A stretch of DNA of 53,734 bases from Stenomitos rutilans HA7619-LM2 (lineage in GTDB: Bacteria > Cyanobacteriota > Cyanobacteriia > Leptolyngbyales > Leptolyngbyaceae). The position numbers and the translations under genes are program-made. Positions 41,452 through 50,897 of the stretch are shown here, piece after piece (position 1 is the first letter of the stretch; each line of letters starts with the position of its first letter). A model generated the notes under the pieces. It was not told the origin of the DNA and did no database searches. It saw only the letters and a program-made list of their open reading frames with translations. The stretch covers positions 1 through 53,734 of the forward strand of contig JAHHIE010000045.1 in NCBI GenBank assembly GCA_019358945.1, read 5' to 3'.

Positions 41452-42033
41452 TTACTCACTTGCGCCTGCTTGGAGCACTTGTGCTGGAGTCAGATTTAAG
41501 TTTGGCAGTGTGGTAGAAAGGAGGCGATCGTTCCCTTTGAAAACAGCTTCCTCATACAATCCATCAACTAGCGTCAAAATCGTCATCTGTGACTGCTGCG
41601 GATCGACAATCCAATATTCGGCAATGCCGCGTGCGGCATATTCAGAACGCTTGTAACGGTAGTCTCGCGCTTCGTTAGCCGTGCCAGGAGAAACGATCTC
41701 GACTACGAGGGCAGGTGGTGGCATATCGGGCATGACAACGCTCCGCTTTGAGCCAGATAGGGCAGCCGCCAGATCTTCGGTTAGCACCATCAGGTCAGGA
41801 ATCCGCGTCGTGGTGCGATAGCCATTGACCACAATTTCAGTACCACGTCGCAAGAGTTTGGGATTGATAAATTGACCGATCGCAAAGAGCAGGATCATCG
41901 CAATCTCATTGTTCAGGTCACTTTCAGAAGGCACTTCAGCCAACTCCCCGTTCACTAATTCATAGCGAGTATCAGTCCCATCGTCATAGTCCAGATATTC
42001 TTCCAAGGTCATGCGGCGCGTGGTGGTCGTCAT
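41452..42033 (-). CDS. Uma2-family putative restriction endonuclease
   Basis: A 193-residue DUF820/Uma2 protein, a family very numerous in cyanobacteria with a PD-(D/E)xK-like nuclease fold. MTLEEYLDYDDGTDTRYELVNGEL includes the conserved ELVNGE. RIPDLMVLTEDL supplies the catalytic Asp and ALVVEIVSPGTANEARDYRYKRSEY holds the Glu and Lys residues. Members are frequent singletons of unknown role. The start at 42033 (MTTTTRRMTLEEYL) is conventional. Confidence 0.9.
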   Translation of the reverse strand: MTTTTRRMTLEEYLDYDDGTDTRYELVNGELAEVPSESDLNNEIAMILLFAIGQFINPKLLRRGTEIVVNGYRTTTRIPDLMVLTEDLAAALSGSKRSVVMPDMPPPALVVEIVSPGTANEARDYRYKRSEYAARGIAEYWIVDPQQSQMTILTLVDGLYEEAVFKGNDRLLSTTLPNLNLTPAQVLQAGASE

Positions 42034-42527
42034 GGCGATTCTTCCTGTACGGATGCAGCATATCCATTAATCTACCGTATCGTTCTGATAGCTCATTACC
42101 CTGAAGCGTGGCGTGTTTTCGCAACCTGGCGAAGTACTGAGAGAGACACAAACCCGGTGATGAACGTCTTGCTTCAGCCCAGTCGATAAGATCTCGCTTT
42201 CTTCCTGTTAAGTGCAACCTTTGCAGGTCTTTCCGACTTTAGGCAAAGGGTGATTGTCGCTTTTGGCTTTCGTTGGGGCACTTTAGGGCAGGTCGATCCG
42301 GATGCATCAAATGTCCTGGGAACAAAGTCATAGTATTGCGGTCAGGGATTAATAAGTGATCAATGGCTTTGCTATCCAAACCAAGTTATCAACTTGCACG
42401 CACAGGCCACAGTTGCATCATCCATTCTTGTTGACCGTATAGATAAACGCTCACAAGGAAACTGCTTTTTACCATCGCTCATACGTCTTGTTCATCAGTA
42501 TCGCTTCAGCGTTTACGGAGTTTTTTT
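42034..42527. other. Intergenic, 494 bp
   Basis: The gap lies between divergent genes and should contain the promoters of Uma2 (minus) and the SLH protein (plus). I see no repeat array or RNA gene. Confidence 0.4.
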
Positions 42528-43820
42528 ATGTCTCATGTTCGTCATTGGTCTTCAGCAAGTGCAGTACTGCTGGCAGTGGGTCTGACCTCCAGCGCCATTG
42601 CACCGTTTGTCGTTTCGGCTCCTGCCAGTGCCGCCAACTTTTCCGATACTCGATCGCACTGGGCGCGCCCCTTCATCGACACGCTGGCTGACAGGCAGAT
42701 TATTGCAGGCTTCCCCGATGGCACATTCAAACCCGATGCGCCCGTGACTCGTGCTCAGTTTGCCGCGATCGTCAAAAACGCGTTTAGTAACGGTGCGGTG
42801 CGGGGCTCGCGTGGGTTTGGTGATGTTCCCAACACCTATTGGGGTGCAGCGGCGATCGGCAAAGCGTATGAAACGGGCTTTATGAGTGGCTATCCGGATG
42901 GAGCCTTTAAACCAGAACAGCAAATTCCGAAAGTACAGGTATTGGTTGCCCTGTCCAGCGGTTTGAACTTCACGCCTGCACGCGCTGCCGATACAACTCT
43001 GGCAACGTTTAGAGATGGCGGCGAAATTCCTGCTTATGCAAGAACTGGCGTGGCAGCAGCGGCAGAGCGGGATGTGGTGGTCAATTACCCCAACGTCAGC
43101 TTCCTCAACCCGAATGAAACCGCGACCCGCGCCGATGTTGCGGCCTACATCTATCAGACGTTGGTGAATCAGGGCAAACTTCCCCCGATCGCCACCAGCG
43201 AAGGTGCAAACAACTACATTGCTCGACTCAACGGCAGCACGCCAACCACAGGCGGTAATAATCCCACACCAACCACTCCTCAAACGGCGCTGAATCCTCG
43301 TTATTTGGTGCCACAAGGAACATCGTTTGGCATTCGCTACCTCGGTTCGCAAAAAATTGTGGTAGCTCCTGGCGAAACCATCAATAATCTGACGCTACGA
43401 GTCGTGGATGATCTCAAGAATCCGCAAGGGCAAATTGTGGTGCCGAGAGATAGCGATATTGTCGGTCAACTGATTCCAGTGACCAGTAATGGACAAGTCT
43501 TGGGCACTCAGTTTATTGCTCAACGGGTGACGATCGGCAACCAATCCTATCCTTTCAGTGCGCGATCACAGGTGGTGAACGGACAACCCGTAACCCAAAA
43601 CACTAGCCCTGGCACGCTCAAAGATGCAGCAACCTCTGCGGCAACAAGCGCGGTACTGGCAACCATTTTGGGACAAAAGATTGATCTGGGTAACATTCTG
43701 GCGGGTGCCACGGGTGGACAACCTGCTAGCCAATCGCAAACTCCTCAAAACGTAATCTTGATTGACCCCTCTGCTGATCTGCGCTTGACAGTGAGCAACG
43801 ATTTCTACGCCAATCCATAG
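42528..43820 (+). CDS. SLH-domain exported protein
   Basis: The 430-residue protein has a signal peptide (ASAVLLAVGLTSSAIAPFVVSAPASA). Three S-layer homology motifs follow: FSDTRSHWARPFIDTLADRQIIAGFPDGTFKPDAPVTRAQFAAIV, then FGDVPNTYWGAAAIGKAYETGFMSGYPDGAFKPEQ, and a more divergent third at about residues 160-215. These bind cell-wall polymer. A Thr- and Pro-rich linker leads to a C-terminal domain (residues about 258-420) that I do not recognise. It contains NLTLRVVDDLKNPQGQIVVPRDSDIVGQL. The protein probably resides at the cell wall. A terminator follows. Confidence 0.9.
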   Translation: MSHVRHWSSASAVLLAVGLTSSAIAPFVVSAPASAANFSDTRSHWARPFIDTLADRQIIAGFPDGTFKPDAPVTRAQFAAIVKNAFSNGAVRGSRGFGDVPNTYWGAAAIGKAYETGFMSGYPDGAFKPEQQIPKVQVLVALSSGLNFTPARAADTTLATFRDGGEIPAYARTGVAAAAERDVVVNYPNVSFLNPNETATRADVAAYIYQTLVNQGKLPPIATSEGANNYIARLNGSTPTTGGNNPTPTTPQTALNPRYLVPQGTSFGIRYLGSQKIVVAPGETINNLTLRVVDDLKNPQGQIVVPRDSDIVGQLIPVTSNGQVLGTQFIAQRVTIGNQSYPFSARSQVVNGQPVTQNTSPGTLKDAATSAATSAVLATILGQKIDLGNILAGATGGQPASQSQTPQNVILIDPSADLRLTVSNDFYANP

Positions 43821-43865
43821 TTGGCTGTTGGGCGATCGCCGCTCTAGTTGATCGCGTTGGAACAC

Positions 43866-43900
43866 AAACCCCGACATGCATTCGTGCAGTTGGGGTTTTT
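43866..43900 (+). terminator. Terminator of the SLH gene
   Basis: AAACCCC(G)AC pairs with GT(T)GGGGTTT around a 14-base loop, then TTTT on the plus strand. Confidence 0.7.
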
Positions 43901-44026
43901 AGCATTTATTCCACTACAAAGGTACGTGGGCACCCAACAATTGCTATGTATCTTAGATTGCAAAACGCAACAGCTAGATTTGTTTGCATACAGTATATTG
44001 ATTCATCGTTCTTCACCTATAGCTGT

Positions 44027-45475
44027 ATGACACAAACAAATACCGATCTTGCCTTAGAAGATGCTCAAAGGGACGATCGCCCCCTCAGACGCTCAGAACT
44101 CATTTACGGTTTGACAGACAAACCTCCGATTGGAGAAGCTATTTTTGTCGCTTTTCAGCATGTGCTGGCGGCCTTTGTCGGTATTATTACGCCTCCCATC
44201 ATTATTTGCAGCAGCCTGGGCTTGGATGCTGCAAATACGAGCTATTTGATTAGCATGTCGCTGTTTGCCTCTGGGATTTGCACCTTTATTCAATGTAAAA
44301 AAATTGGTCCTGTTGGGTCAGGTTTGCTCAGTCTTCAGGGCACAAGCTTTGCGTTTCTTGGGCCCATTTTAGGCGTTGGTACTGTTGCCTTGCAGGGCGG
44401 CAAAACACCCGAACAGGCGCTAGCGCTCATTTTTGGCGTTTGCTTCTTTGGCTCGTTTGTGGAAATCATTCTGAGCCGCTTTCTGCATTTGATGAATAAA
44501 ATCATCACGCCCGTCGTGTCTGGAACGGTTGTAATGATTATTGGTCTAGGTTTGATCAAGACTGGCATCATCAGTCTGGCGGGCGGGGCGGGTGCTTTGG
44601 CTAAAAATGATGGTTCCTTTGGCAGTTGGCAAAATTTGGCGCTTGGCAGCACTGTGCTACTGATTGTTGTCGTCCTCACCCTGGCAAAGAATCGGTTTTT
44701 GCGGATGGGCGCGATCGCGATCGGGCTGGCAGTGGGTTATGTCATCTCGCTCTTTTTGGGCATTGTCAATTTCAGCGCGTTGAGCACACTGCCTGTCTTC
44801 AGCTTGCCCATTCCATTCCGCTATGGCATGAGCTTTGATTGGGCGGCATTTGCTCCGTTTATCCTCCTGTATGTGCTAACTGCAATTGAAACAGTTGGCG
44901 ACTTGACTGCAACCTCTGCTGTTTCAGGTGAACCTGTGAAGGGGGCGCTTTACGTCCGACGTATTAAAGGTGGAGTACTGGGCGATGGTGTTAACTCGCT
45001 CATTGCCGCTGTGTTAAACACCTTCCCAAATACCACTTTTAGCCAAAATAACGGTGTGATCCAAATGACAGGGGTTGGTAGCCGTTATGTAGGCTTCTTT
45101 GTGGCAGGGATTTTTGCCATTTTGGGCTTGCTTCCTATTGTGGGCGGTGTGTTTCAAGCCATTCCTCAGCCTGTGTTGGGCGGTGCCACGCTGGTGATGT
45201 TTGGCTCCATTGCAGTTGCCGGATTGGGCATTGTTGCCTCAGCAGGGTTAGATCGCCGATCGATGATTATTGTGGCGGTTTCGCTTGGCTTAGGGTTGGG
45301 GGTTGTTTATGCACCCCAGATCTTTGCGAATAAGCCACCCCTGTTTAGCAACTTATTTGGCTCAGCTATTTCCACAGGCGGACTAACAGCAATCCTCCTG
45401 AGTTGGCTGTTACCGCAGAGTGAAAGTGCTGAGAATGCTGAAACAGAAGCCGTCACGTCAGAAGTAGAGACTTAA
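44027..45475 (+). CDS. Xanthine/uracil permease (NCS2)
   Basis: A 482-residue nucleobase:cation symporter with about 14 membrane segments. The NAT signature is FPNTTFSQNNGVIQMTGVGSRYVGF, and FQHVLAAFVGIITPPIIIC carries the QH motif of TM1. The sequence resembles xanthine or urate carriers more than the uracil carrier UraA. The start is at ATG 44027; the longer frame from 43946 would add 27 non-conserved residues. It may supply purine nitrogen, alongside the amide and urea genes, although it is not linked to them. No gene of purine breakdown is adjacent. Confidence 0.9.
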   Translation: MTQTNTDLALEDAQRDDRPLRRSELIYGLTDKPPIGEAIFVAFQHVLAAFVGIITPPIIICSSLGLDAANTSYLISMSLFASGICTFIQCKKIGPVGSGLLSLQGTSFAFLGPILGVGTVALQGGKTPEQALALIFGVCFFGSFVEIILSRFLHLMNKIITPVVSGTVVMIIGLGLIKTGIISLAGGAGALAKNDGSFGSWQNLALGSTVLLIVVVLTLAKNRFLRMGAIAIGLAVGYVISLFLGIVNFSALSTLPVFSLPIPFRYGMSFDWAAFAPFILLYVLTAIETVGDLTATSAVSGEPVKGALYVRRIKGGVLGDGVNSLIAAVLNTFPNTTFSQNNGVIQMTGVGSRYVGFFVAGIFAILGLLPIVGGVFQAIPQPVLGGATLVMFGSIAVAGLGIVASAGLDRRSMIIVAVSLGLGLGVVYAPQIFANKPPLFSNLFGSAISTGGLTAILLSWLLPQSESAENAETEAVTSEVET

Positions 45476-45525
45476 AACTGCTTTGATGTAGGTTCAGAGC
45501 CAAGCTGATCGCGACTTCTAGATGC

Positions 45526-45557
45526 AAAACCCAGGATCGATCGTGGTGTTGGGTTTT
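45526..45557. terminator. Shared hairpin between NCS2 and GT2 genes
   Basis: AAAACCCA (45526-45533) and TGGGTTTT (45550-45557) form an 8-bp stem with a 16-base loop. It lies between convergent genes and could work on both strands. T-tracts are inside the stem. Confidence 0.5.
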
Positions 45558-47388
45558 ACCAGAGTTCAAATGTGACGGCTCGGTGCGAGAGGTTGGGGTT
45601 GTAGTACGGGTCGCCGTTAAGCTGCTTGAAATAGTCCTGCCATTTTTGGTTCAGGGTTTCCCATTCTTTAGGTTGTAGCCCTGGCTGTCGGCTCAGCGAC
45701 TCGTAGTGAATCAACTGAGCGTAGGGCACTACCACATTGCGGTAGCCAGCTTGATGTACCTTTAAGCACAGGTCTACATCGTTGTAGTTCAGCGGAAAGA
45801 TTTCGTCCATGCCGCCAACCTGCTGAAACACCGATCGACGCAGCATCAGGCAAGCCGCCGTCACTGCTAAATAATTGCGATTGACCAGATTCGAGCAGTA
45901 GTAGCCAGGATGGTCACGATCGAAACCGTGATAGGCATGACCTGGGTTGCCATCCAGCACCATCACTCCGCCATGCTGAATTTTGCCATCGGGATAGAGT
46001 AGTTTTGCGCCGACAGCACCAACGTCTTCCTGCTGGGCAAACTCAAGCATCGATTCCAGCCAATCGGGTGTGATGACTTCGGTATCATCGTTCAGCAGCA
46101 GCAGAAATTCTCCCTTGGCATGAGCGGCACCCTGATTAATGCGATGAGCAAAGTTAAAGGGTTCTCGGCAGCGAACCAGGCGAATCGCTCGATCAGCAGC
46201 ATCCTCAGACGGTGGCATCACCCTGGCGATCGTGTCATCGGGAATATCGTAACCATCGACTAACACCACCTCAAACTTGCGGTACGTGCTGCGCTCTTGA
46301 AGGCTGCGGAGACAATTTTCCACGGCAATGAAGGAACCTTCTGATGTCGTTGTGCCTTTGCCTGCACTGGGGATGATGATGCTGATCAATGGTTCGCCAA
46401 TAATATGACGACGCACACGCCAAAACCCCGGTCGATCGGGGACGGTTTCGACCACACCAGGATAAGCGCTTCGTGTCAGCATTTCCTCCAGTGACTTACG
46501 CGCCGCATCGTAGGCCCAAGGCTTTGCTTGCTCTCCACCAGCGGTGACCGATGCTGAAATCACTCGCCAGTGATACAGGATCTTGGGAATGTGATAGATA
46601 TGTTTGGTTTTTTCGGCTACTCGCAGCACCAGGTCGTAATCCTGAGCACCATCGAAACCCGCACGAAACCCCCTGATCGCGCGCACCAGGCTCGTCCGAT
46701 ACACCCCTAGATGGCAGGTGTACATGCACGCATGAAAGTAGTCGGGCGACCAATCGGGCTTGAAAAATGGATCAATCCGCCTTCCCCTTGTATCCATTTT
46801 GTCTTCATCGCTGTAGATGAAGTCGGCATCAGGATGCTCATTGATGAGCTTGGCGTTCTCAAAGAGAGCGTTGATCGCCAGTTCATCGTCGTGATCCAGT
46901 AGCGCAATATAATCGCCTGTCGCCAGCTCAAGCGCGGTATTGCTGGCAGCGGCAATCTGCCCATTTTCGGGCCGAAAGGCCACTTTAATGCGGGCATCCG
47001 ATTTGCTGTAGTGGGTCAGAATCCGTTTAATGTGCGGTTTGGGTGACGCATCATCAGCAATACACAGCTCCCAATCGGGGTAAAGCTGGTTCTGTACCGA
47101 CTGGATAGCTTTTTCGAGCCACCGTGCCTCGACGTTGTACACGGGCATGATGATTGAAAACGTGGGGCGTAATGACCATTGCTCGATCGCCCGTTGAGCG
47201 GCAACGATATCTTGCTTGGTCAGGCGATCGCGGGCTATCCACTTTTGGTACGAGACCCGGCCTCGAACCTTCTCTAAACTCCGTCGATACAGAAATTTCA
47301 GCAGCCCCAGCGTATTGCGCTCTTGCCAGACCTTGACCAACTTGCCGAGTTTTTTGCTCACAAAAAGAATGGGATTTGAATCACTCAT
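45556..47388 (-). CDS. Two-domain family 2 glycosyltransferase
   Basis: A 610-residue protein with two GT2 (GT-A) domains. The first begins PTFSIIMPVYNVEARWLEKAIQSV near residue 75, with DDASPKP and the DHDD metal motif (LLDHDDELA), and EDKMD. The second begins PLISIIIPSAGKG near 340, with LNDDTEV and the HGGVMVLDG segment. Such bifunctional GT2 enzymes build extracellular polysaccharides or O-antigen. No other polysaccharide genes are near. There are no membrane helices. Confidence 0.92.
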   Translation of the reverse strand: MSDSNPILFVSKKLGKLVKVWQERNTLGLLKFLYRRSLEKVRGRVSYQKWIARDRLTKQDIVAAQRAIEQWSLRPTFSIIMPVYNVEARWLEKAIQSVQNQLYPDWELCIADDASPKPHIKRILTHYSKSDARIKVAFRPENGQIAAASNTALELATGDYIALLDHDDELAINALFENAKLINEHPDADFIYSDEDKMDTRGRRIDPFFKPDWSPDYFHACMYTCHLGVYRTSLVRAIRGFRAGFDGAQDYDLVLRVAEKTKHIYHIPKILYHWRVISASVTAGGEQAKPWAYDAARKSLEEMLTRSAYPGVVETVPDRPGFWRVRRHIIGEPLISIIIPSAGKGTTTSEGSFIAVENCLRSLQERSTYRKFEVVLVDGYDIPDDTIARVMPPSEDAADRAIRLVRCREPFNFAHRINQGAAHAKGEFLLLLNDDTEVITPDWLESMLEFAQQEDVGAVGAKLLYPDGKIQHGGVMVLDGNPGHAYHGFDRDHPGYYCSNLVNRNYLAVTAACLMLRRSVFQQVGGMDEIFPLNYNDVDLCLKVHQAGYRNVVVPYAQLIHYESLSRQPGLQPKEWETLNQKWQDYFKQLNGDPYYNPNLSHRAVTFELW

Positions 47389-47678
47389 AGATTCGGTCAG
47401 ATCTAGGGCACATCAACAGTCACTCTACTTGCATAGCAATCCTAAACTATTCCTGAATGCAATTCGCTAGATTTAACGATTAACAAATAGCTACGAGCTT
47501 GCGAGGTCTATCTACGCGAGACGATCGCAACATCTCAGACATTCTCTTGGTACGATTGGGTCAATCAACCCAAGGGCACGCGTTAACTCAGCGGCTCCAA
47601 CCACCTGTTGCTAAAGTTTCTTGAGTTAACTGAACCTTTGTATTGATTGGTTTACAACAGAATTATTAGGCAGCGCTT

Positions 47679-48116
47679 CTAATCATACTCAAACATCACA
47701 ATGTCATCAGGACTCGACCTTTTGCCACCTGTAGATTGATACAGTTGCTTAGCGGCAAGATTGCTTTCATTGGTGAAAACAAACGCCTCAGAGCAACTCT
47801 CTGCTTGCCCAAGTGATCTGGCTGCCTTGATTAAAGCTGTTCCAATTCCTTGATGTCGGTAGGCTTCTTCTACATCAATGGAATACAAGAACAGCATTGG
47901 TTCATCTCTGTCCCAACGCTCAAGCATATAGGCAATGGCTTGACCAGCCAGCACCTCACCGACTTCTGCTGAAAGCAGAATGTTTTGAGGATTACTTAGA
48001 AATTTGGCAATTGTTTCGTGACTAGGCGTTGTATCCCAAAACAGCATGATACTTGCCCGTGCTTTCTCCCACTGATCAATTGTCAGACGCGTGATGGAGA
48101 ATTGTGCCGTATCCAT
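47679..48116 (-). CDS. GNAT acetyltransferase, AAC(3)-I-like
   Basis: A 145-residue GNAT protein. YSIDVEEAYRHQGIGTALIKAA contains the R-x-x-G-x-G acetyl-CoA motif (RHQGIG). ETIAKFLSNPQNILLSAEVGEVLAGQAIAYML resembles aminoglycoside 3-N-acetyltransferases of group I, but substrate cannot be predicted. The C-terminus NLAAKQLYQSTGGKRSSPDDIVMFEYD is complete. It stands alone on the minus strand. Confidence 0.85.
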   Translation of the reverse strand: MDTAQFSITRLTIDQWEKARASIMLFWDTTPSHETIAKFLSNPQNILLSAEVGEVLAGQAIAYMLERWDRDEPMLFLYSIDVEEAYRHQGIGTALIKAARSLGQAESCSEAFVFTNESNLAAKQLYQSTGGKRSSPDDIVMFEYD

Positions 48117-48178
48117 TTTTAGGCTATACCCCTGCGCCCTGCACGTTGCAGTTTCACTTGCTGTATAACACTAACCAA

Positions 48179-48216
48179 TAATTTCACAAGACTCTGCAAT
48201 TTCACAAGACTCTGCA
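48179..48216. repeat. 18-bp direct tandem duplication
   Basis: AATTTCACAAGACTCTGC occurs twice in tandem upstream of the GNAT gene. It may be a recent duplication. Confidence 0.6.
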
Positions 48217-48332
48217 TCGAGAACTTTGTGATCGGCCACGAAGCCAGAATATTGGACGACAATGTGGGCGTTGACCTAGGTAGAGATTTTACCCTGCGCT
48301 AGTGATCTGACAGCTTGCTAAAACGCTGACCA

Positions 48333-48614
48333 TCAAAGTTCTGAGGGCGAATCGGGTGCAACAACCTCTCCTTCTCCCAGCGTCAGAATTCTTTGCTGAT
48401 CCGTAATCAAATCACTGAGTTCGTGGAATTCGACTCCCATTGCATCACAGGCTTGTTGTAGCTCCTGCTTAAACGTGTTGAGATCAGCACCATAGCCGCA
48501 TAGGTTAGCAGCCGTTTCGGCTCCCTGCTTTGCGTTTGCTCGCGCGCAATCGACTAGCTCTAGCCCTTTAAGCGGTGTGCTTGCTGCCATAAAATCCTCT
48601 GGAATAACGGACAT
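48333..48614 (-). CDS. Conserved hypothetical protein
   Basis: A 93-residue acidic helical protein, ALVDCARANAKQGAETAANLCGYG-like in its core (LELVDCARANAKQGAETAAN). It has two Cys (DCARAN and ANLCGY) and a second helix NTFKQELQQACDAMGVEFHELSDLI. It resembles small conserved cyanobacterial proteins without assigned function. The ATG at residue 9 (48590, MAASTPLKG) is equally plausible as a start. No partner gene is close. Confidence 0.65.
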   Translation of the reverse strand: MSVIPEDFMAASTPLKGLELVDCARANAKQGAETAANLCGYGADLNTFKQELQQACDAMGVEFHELSDLITDQQRILTLGEGEVVAPDSPSEL

Positions 48615-48666
48615 CTCCTTATCTTTAGCAAAGGGCGGTCGGCAGGTACTCCATCAATGGGCAGAT

Positions 48667-48868
48667 TCGTGTGGGAGAGGGTGCAGGGGGTTGGGGCGTG
48701 GGGTATAGGGTGTGGGGAAGCGGAGGAGGCAGGGGAAGCAGAGGAGGCAGGGGAAGTAGAGGAGGCATGAGGCAGAAGCTAAACTCAAAACTTCCTACGC
48801 CCTACGCCCCTTCTACAACTCAAAACTTTCCCCGCTCCCCTGCTTCTTCTGCCCTCTGCCTCCCTACG
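48667..48868. repeat. GGAGGCAGGGGAAGCAGA tandem repeat and CTCAAAACTT words
   Basis: GGAGGCAGGGGAAGCAGA is repeated nearly three times, preceded by GGGGTGTGGGG words. It is the same repeat kind that is translated inside valS and the glutaredoxin-like gene. Confidence 0.7.
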
Positions 48869-50042
48869 CCTGCTGCCAATACTGACAGGCTGCATAAGCA
48901 AGGGTTACAACCCCTGTTGTAATGGCAGCCTCATCTACTTCAAATTGAGGATGGTGGAGGGGGTAGTTGTGCTGGTCTTTAAACCCAACTCCTAGCCGAA
49001 ACATGCTTCCTGGAGCGTGTTGTAAATAGACTGAGAAATCTTCTGCCCCAAGGGATGGTTCGTGAATGAGCTGCACGCCTTGGGCACCCCACGCCGCTCT
49101 GGCAGACGACTCTAGAAGTTGGGTCATGCTTTTGTCGTTCTGCACAGACGGTGTACCGCGTCGGTAGTGGAGTTCATAGCGAGCGCCATAGGTCTGGCAG
49201 GTATTTGCCACGATTTGTTCAATCCAGGCGGGCAAGGCGGCGCTTGTTTCAGGGTGGAGCGATCGCACCGTCCCTAGCAGATGCACCTGATCAGCAATGA
49301 CGTTGGGCGCACGTCCCCCATTGATTTGGCCGATCGTCAGCACGACGGGGCGCAAGGGATTTTGGGTTCGGCTGATAGCCTGTTGCAGTGCCGTAATGAT
49401 TTGAGAGGCAATCCAGATAGCGTCGATCGCCTCATGCGGGCGTGCTCCATGCCCCGACTCACCCAAAATCGTGACTTCAAGATCATCTGCTGCCGCTGTG
49501 AGTGCTCCATAGCGAATGCCTACAACTCCAGCGGGAATAGATGGAAACACATGCACCGATAAGATATTTGTTACGGTTGCCATTGCGCCATCATCTACCA
49601 TCCATCTGGCACCCTGAGCAATCTCTTCTGCTGACTGAAACAGAAACCGCACGTTGCCCGGTAAAACGTGCCCCAGTTGGGAAAGCACCATCGCAGTTCC
49701 CAGCCCCACTGTTGTATGTACATCGTGACCACAGGCGTGCATGGCTCCGGGGTGCTGTGACGCAAAAGCCAGACCAGTGCGCTCACGAATCGGCAAGGCA
49801 TCCATATCAGTGCGGATTGCCAGCAAGCGAGGATCTGCCCCTTGACCGGGTAATTCTCCAACAACGCCAACTTTGCCAACCCCTTCTTTGACCTGAAGCC
49901 CGCAGGATGAAAGCACCCCTGCAACATAGGCGGCTGTCTGATGCTCTTGCCCGCTAAGTTCGGGGTGGCTATGCAAATGACGACGAATTTTGACTAACCG
50001 TGGAGCGAGGCTGTCAGCAAGCGCTTTGATTTGGGCGAGCAT
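48864..50042 (-). CDS. M20-family amidohydrolase
   Basis: A 392-residue zinc peptidase of the M20 (M20D) group, which includes hippurate hydrolase, N-acyl amino acid amidohydrolase and IAA-amino acid hydrolase. The start RRHLHSHPELSGQEHQTAAYV is the family hallmark. HACGHDVHTTVGLG carries the Cys and His metal ligands, SAEEIAQGARWMVDDGAM the catalytic Glu pair, and GESGHGARPHEAIDAIW the dimerisation domain. LIHEPSLGAEDFSVYL gives the C-terminal Glu. The substrate is probably an N-acyl amino acid; not certain. Confidence 0.92.
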   Translation of the reverse strand: MLAQIKALADSLAPRLVKIRRHLHSHPELSGQEHQTAAYVAGVLSSCGLQVKEGVGKVGVVGELPGQGADPRLLAIRTDMDALPIRERTGLAFASQHPGAMHACGHDVHTTVGLGTAMVLSQLGHVLPGNVRFLFQSAEEIAQGARWMVDDGAMATVTNILSVHVFPSIPAGVVGIRYGALTAAADDLEVTILGESGHGARPHEAIDAIWIASQIITALQQAISRTQNPLRPVVLTIGQINGGRAPNVIADQVHLLGTVRSLHPETSAALPAWIEQIVANTCQTYGARYELHYRRGTPSVQNDKSMTQLLESSARAAWGAQGVQLIHEPSLGAEDFSVYLQHAPGSMFRLGVGFKDQHNYPLHHPQFEVDEAAITTGVVTLAYAACQYWQQA

Positions 50043-50897
50043 GAATCAAATGTATGGTGCTTTACCTACATGATACGGATTGTTACAAGGTTCTGAACGT
50101 GGACGATGTGCAGCGCTTTTGGGTGGTAAGAGCGGACAATCGCCGTCTAAACCAGGTGGAGTAGGACTGGTGGCCGCAAGGCGTGGAGGCTGTGGCTTAG
50201 AACACAACCAACACGATCGCGATCGATTCTTGTCGCCTTTCTTGCTCCTAATAAATGGTCAGGATGAAAGGCTGTGTGCCGTTGCATCATCTGGATCATC
50301 AGGCAGTAACATCTGCACGCAGAGATGTTAATCTATCACTGCTTGTTGCCAGATCTGCTAATGCGGTTGTCTTCAGAAATGCTGCCTAGGTCTTAGGAAA
50401 CGTTTTGCTCTTAAGTGTGGTTTGCCTTGCACAAAACTGCCGTTTTTCGTTCAAAGTTTGCCAGGTGTGCGCTTAGCCAATACACTAGTATCTCGATCGG
50501 GTGCCGCCTTCTAGAAGTCGCGCAGTCGTTGCAGTTGTACAGTGATCGTTGGATGCAGCGATTCGAGTACGCAAAGGTGAGGAGTGGAGAGAATGTCGTT
50601 AGCTAATGCCTTGGCGAGGCGCTGTATTGTGTTACTTCAGGGGATGCATGCTGCTTATTTGCCGTCTGCCAATTGCTTTCTATATCGGTACTTGAGCGAT
50701 CGTTGGCACGTTTGTAGCACCCGATCGTGGCACCTATCTAGTCACAGGTTTAGCATCGAGTCTCAATGATTGAAATCGATCGGAATTGAAATCGATAGGA
50801 ACCTCTTCAGGGCATCCTGATATTGCAGTTGCAGGCGGAAAAATGAGAATGTTCGGCTGCCTCAATGTTTGATGAACCTGGAGTCGCTTAACTAAAC
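50043..50897. other. Intergenic, 855 bp
   Basis: The longest gap in the window, between the M20 gene (minus) and the kinase gene (plus). It has three short open frames, none protein-like. ATTGAAATCGAT occurs twice near 50770-50800. No tRNA, clear array or palindrome pair was seen. Confidence 0.4.

Noticed and set aside
43946-44026. Upstream start for the NCS2 permease
   Set aside because: The 27 extra residues are not permease-like; MTQTNTDLALED at 44027 is a normal cytoplasmic start.
50080-50769. Three short open frames in the 855-bp gap before the kinase
   Set aside because: Each lacks a ribosome-binding site and protein-like sequence.
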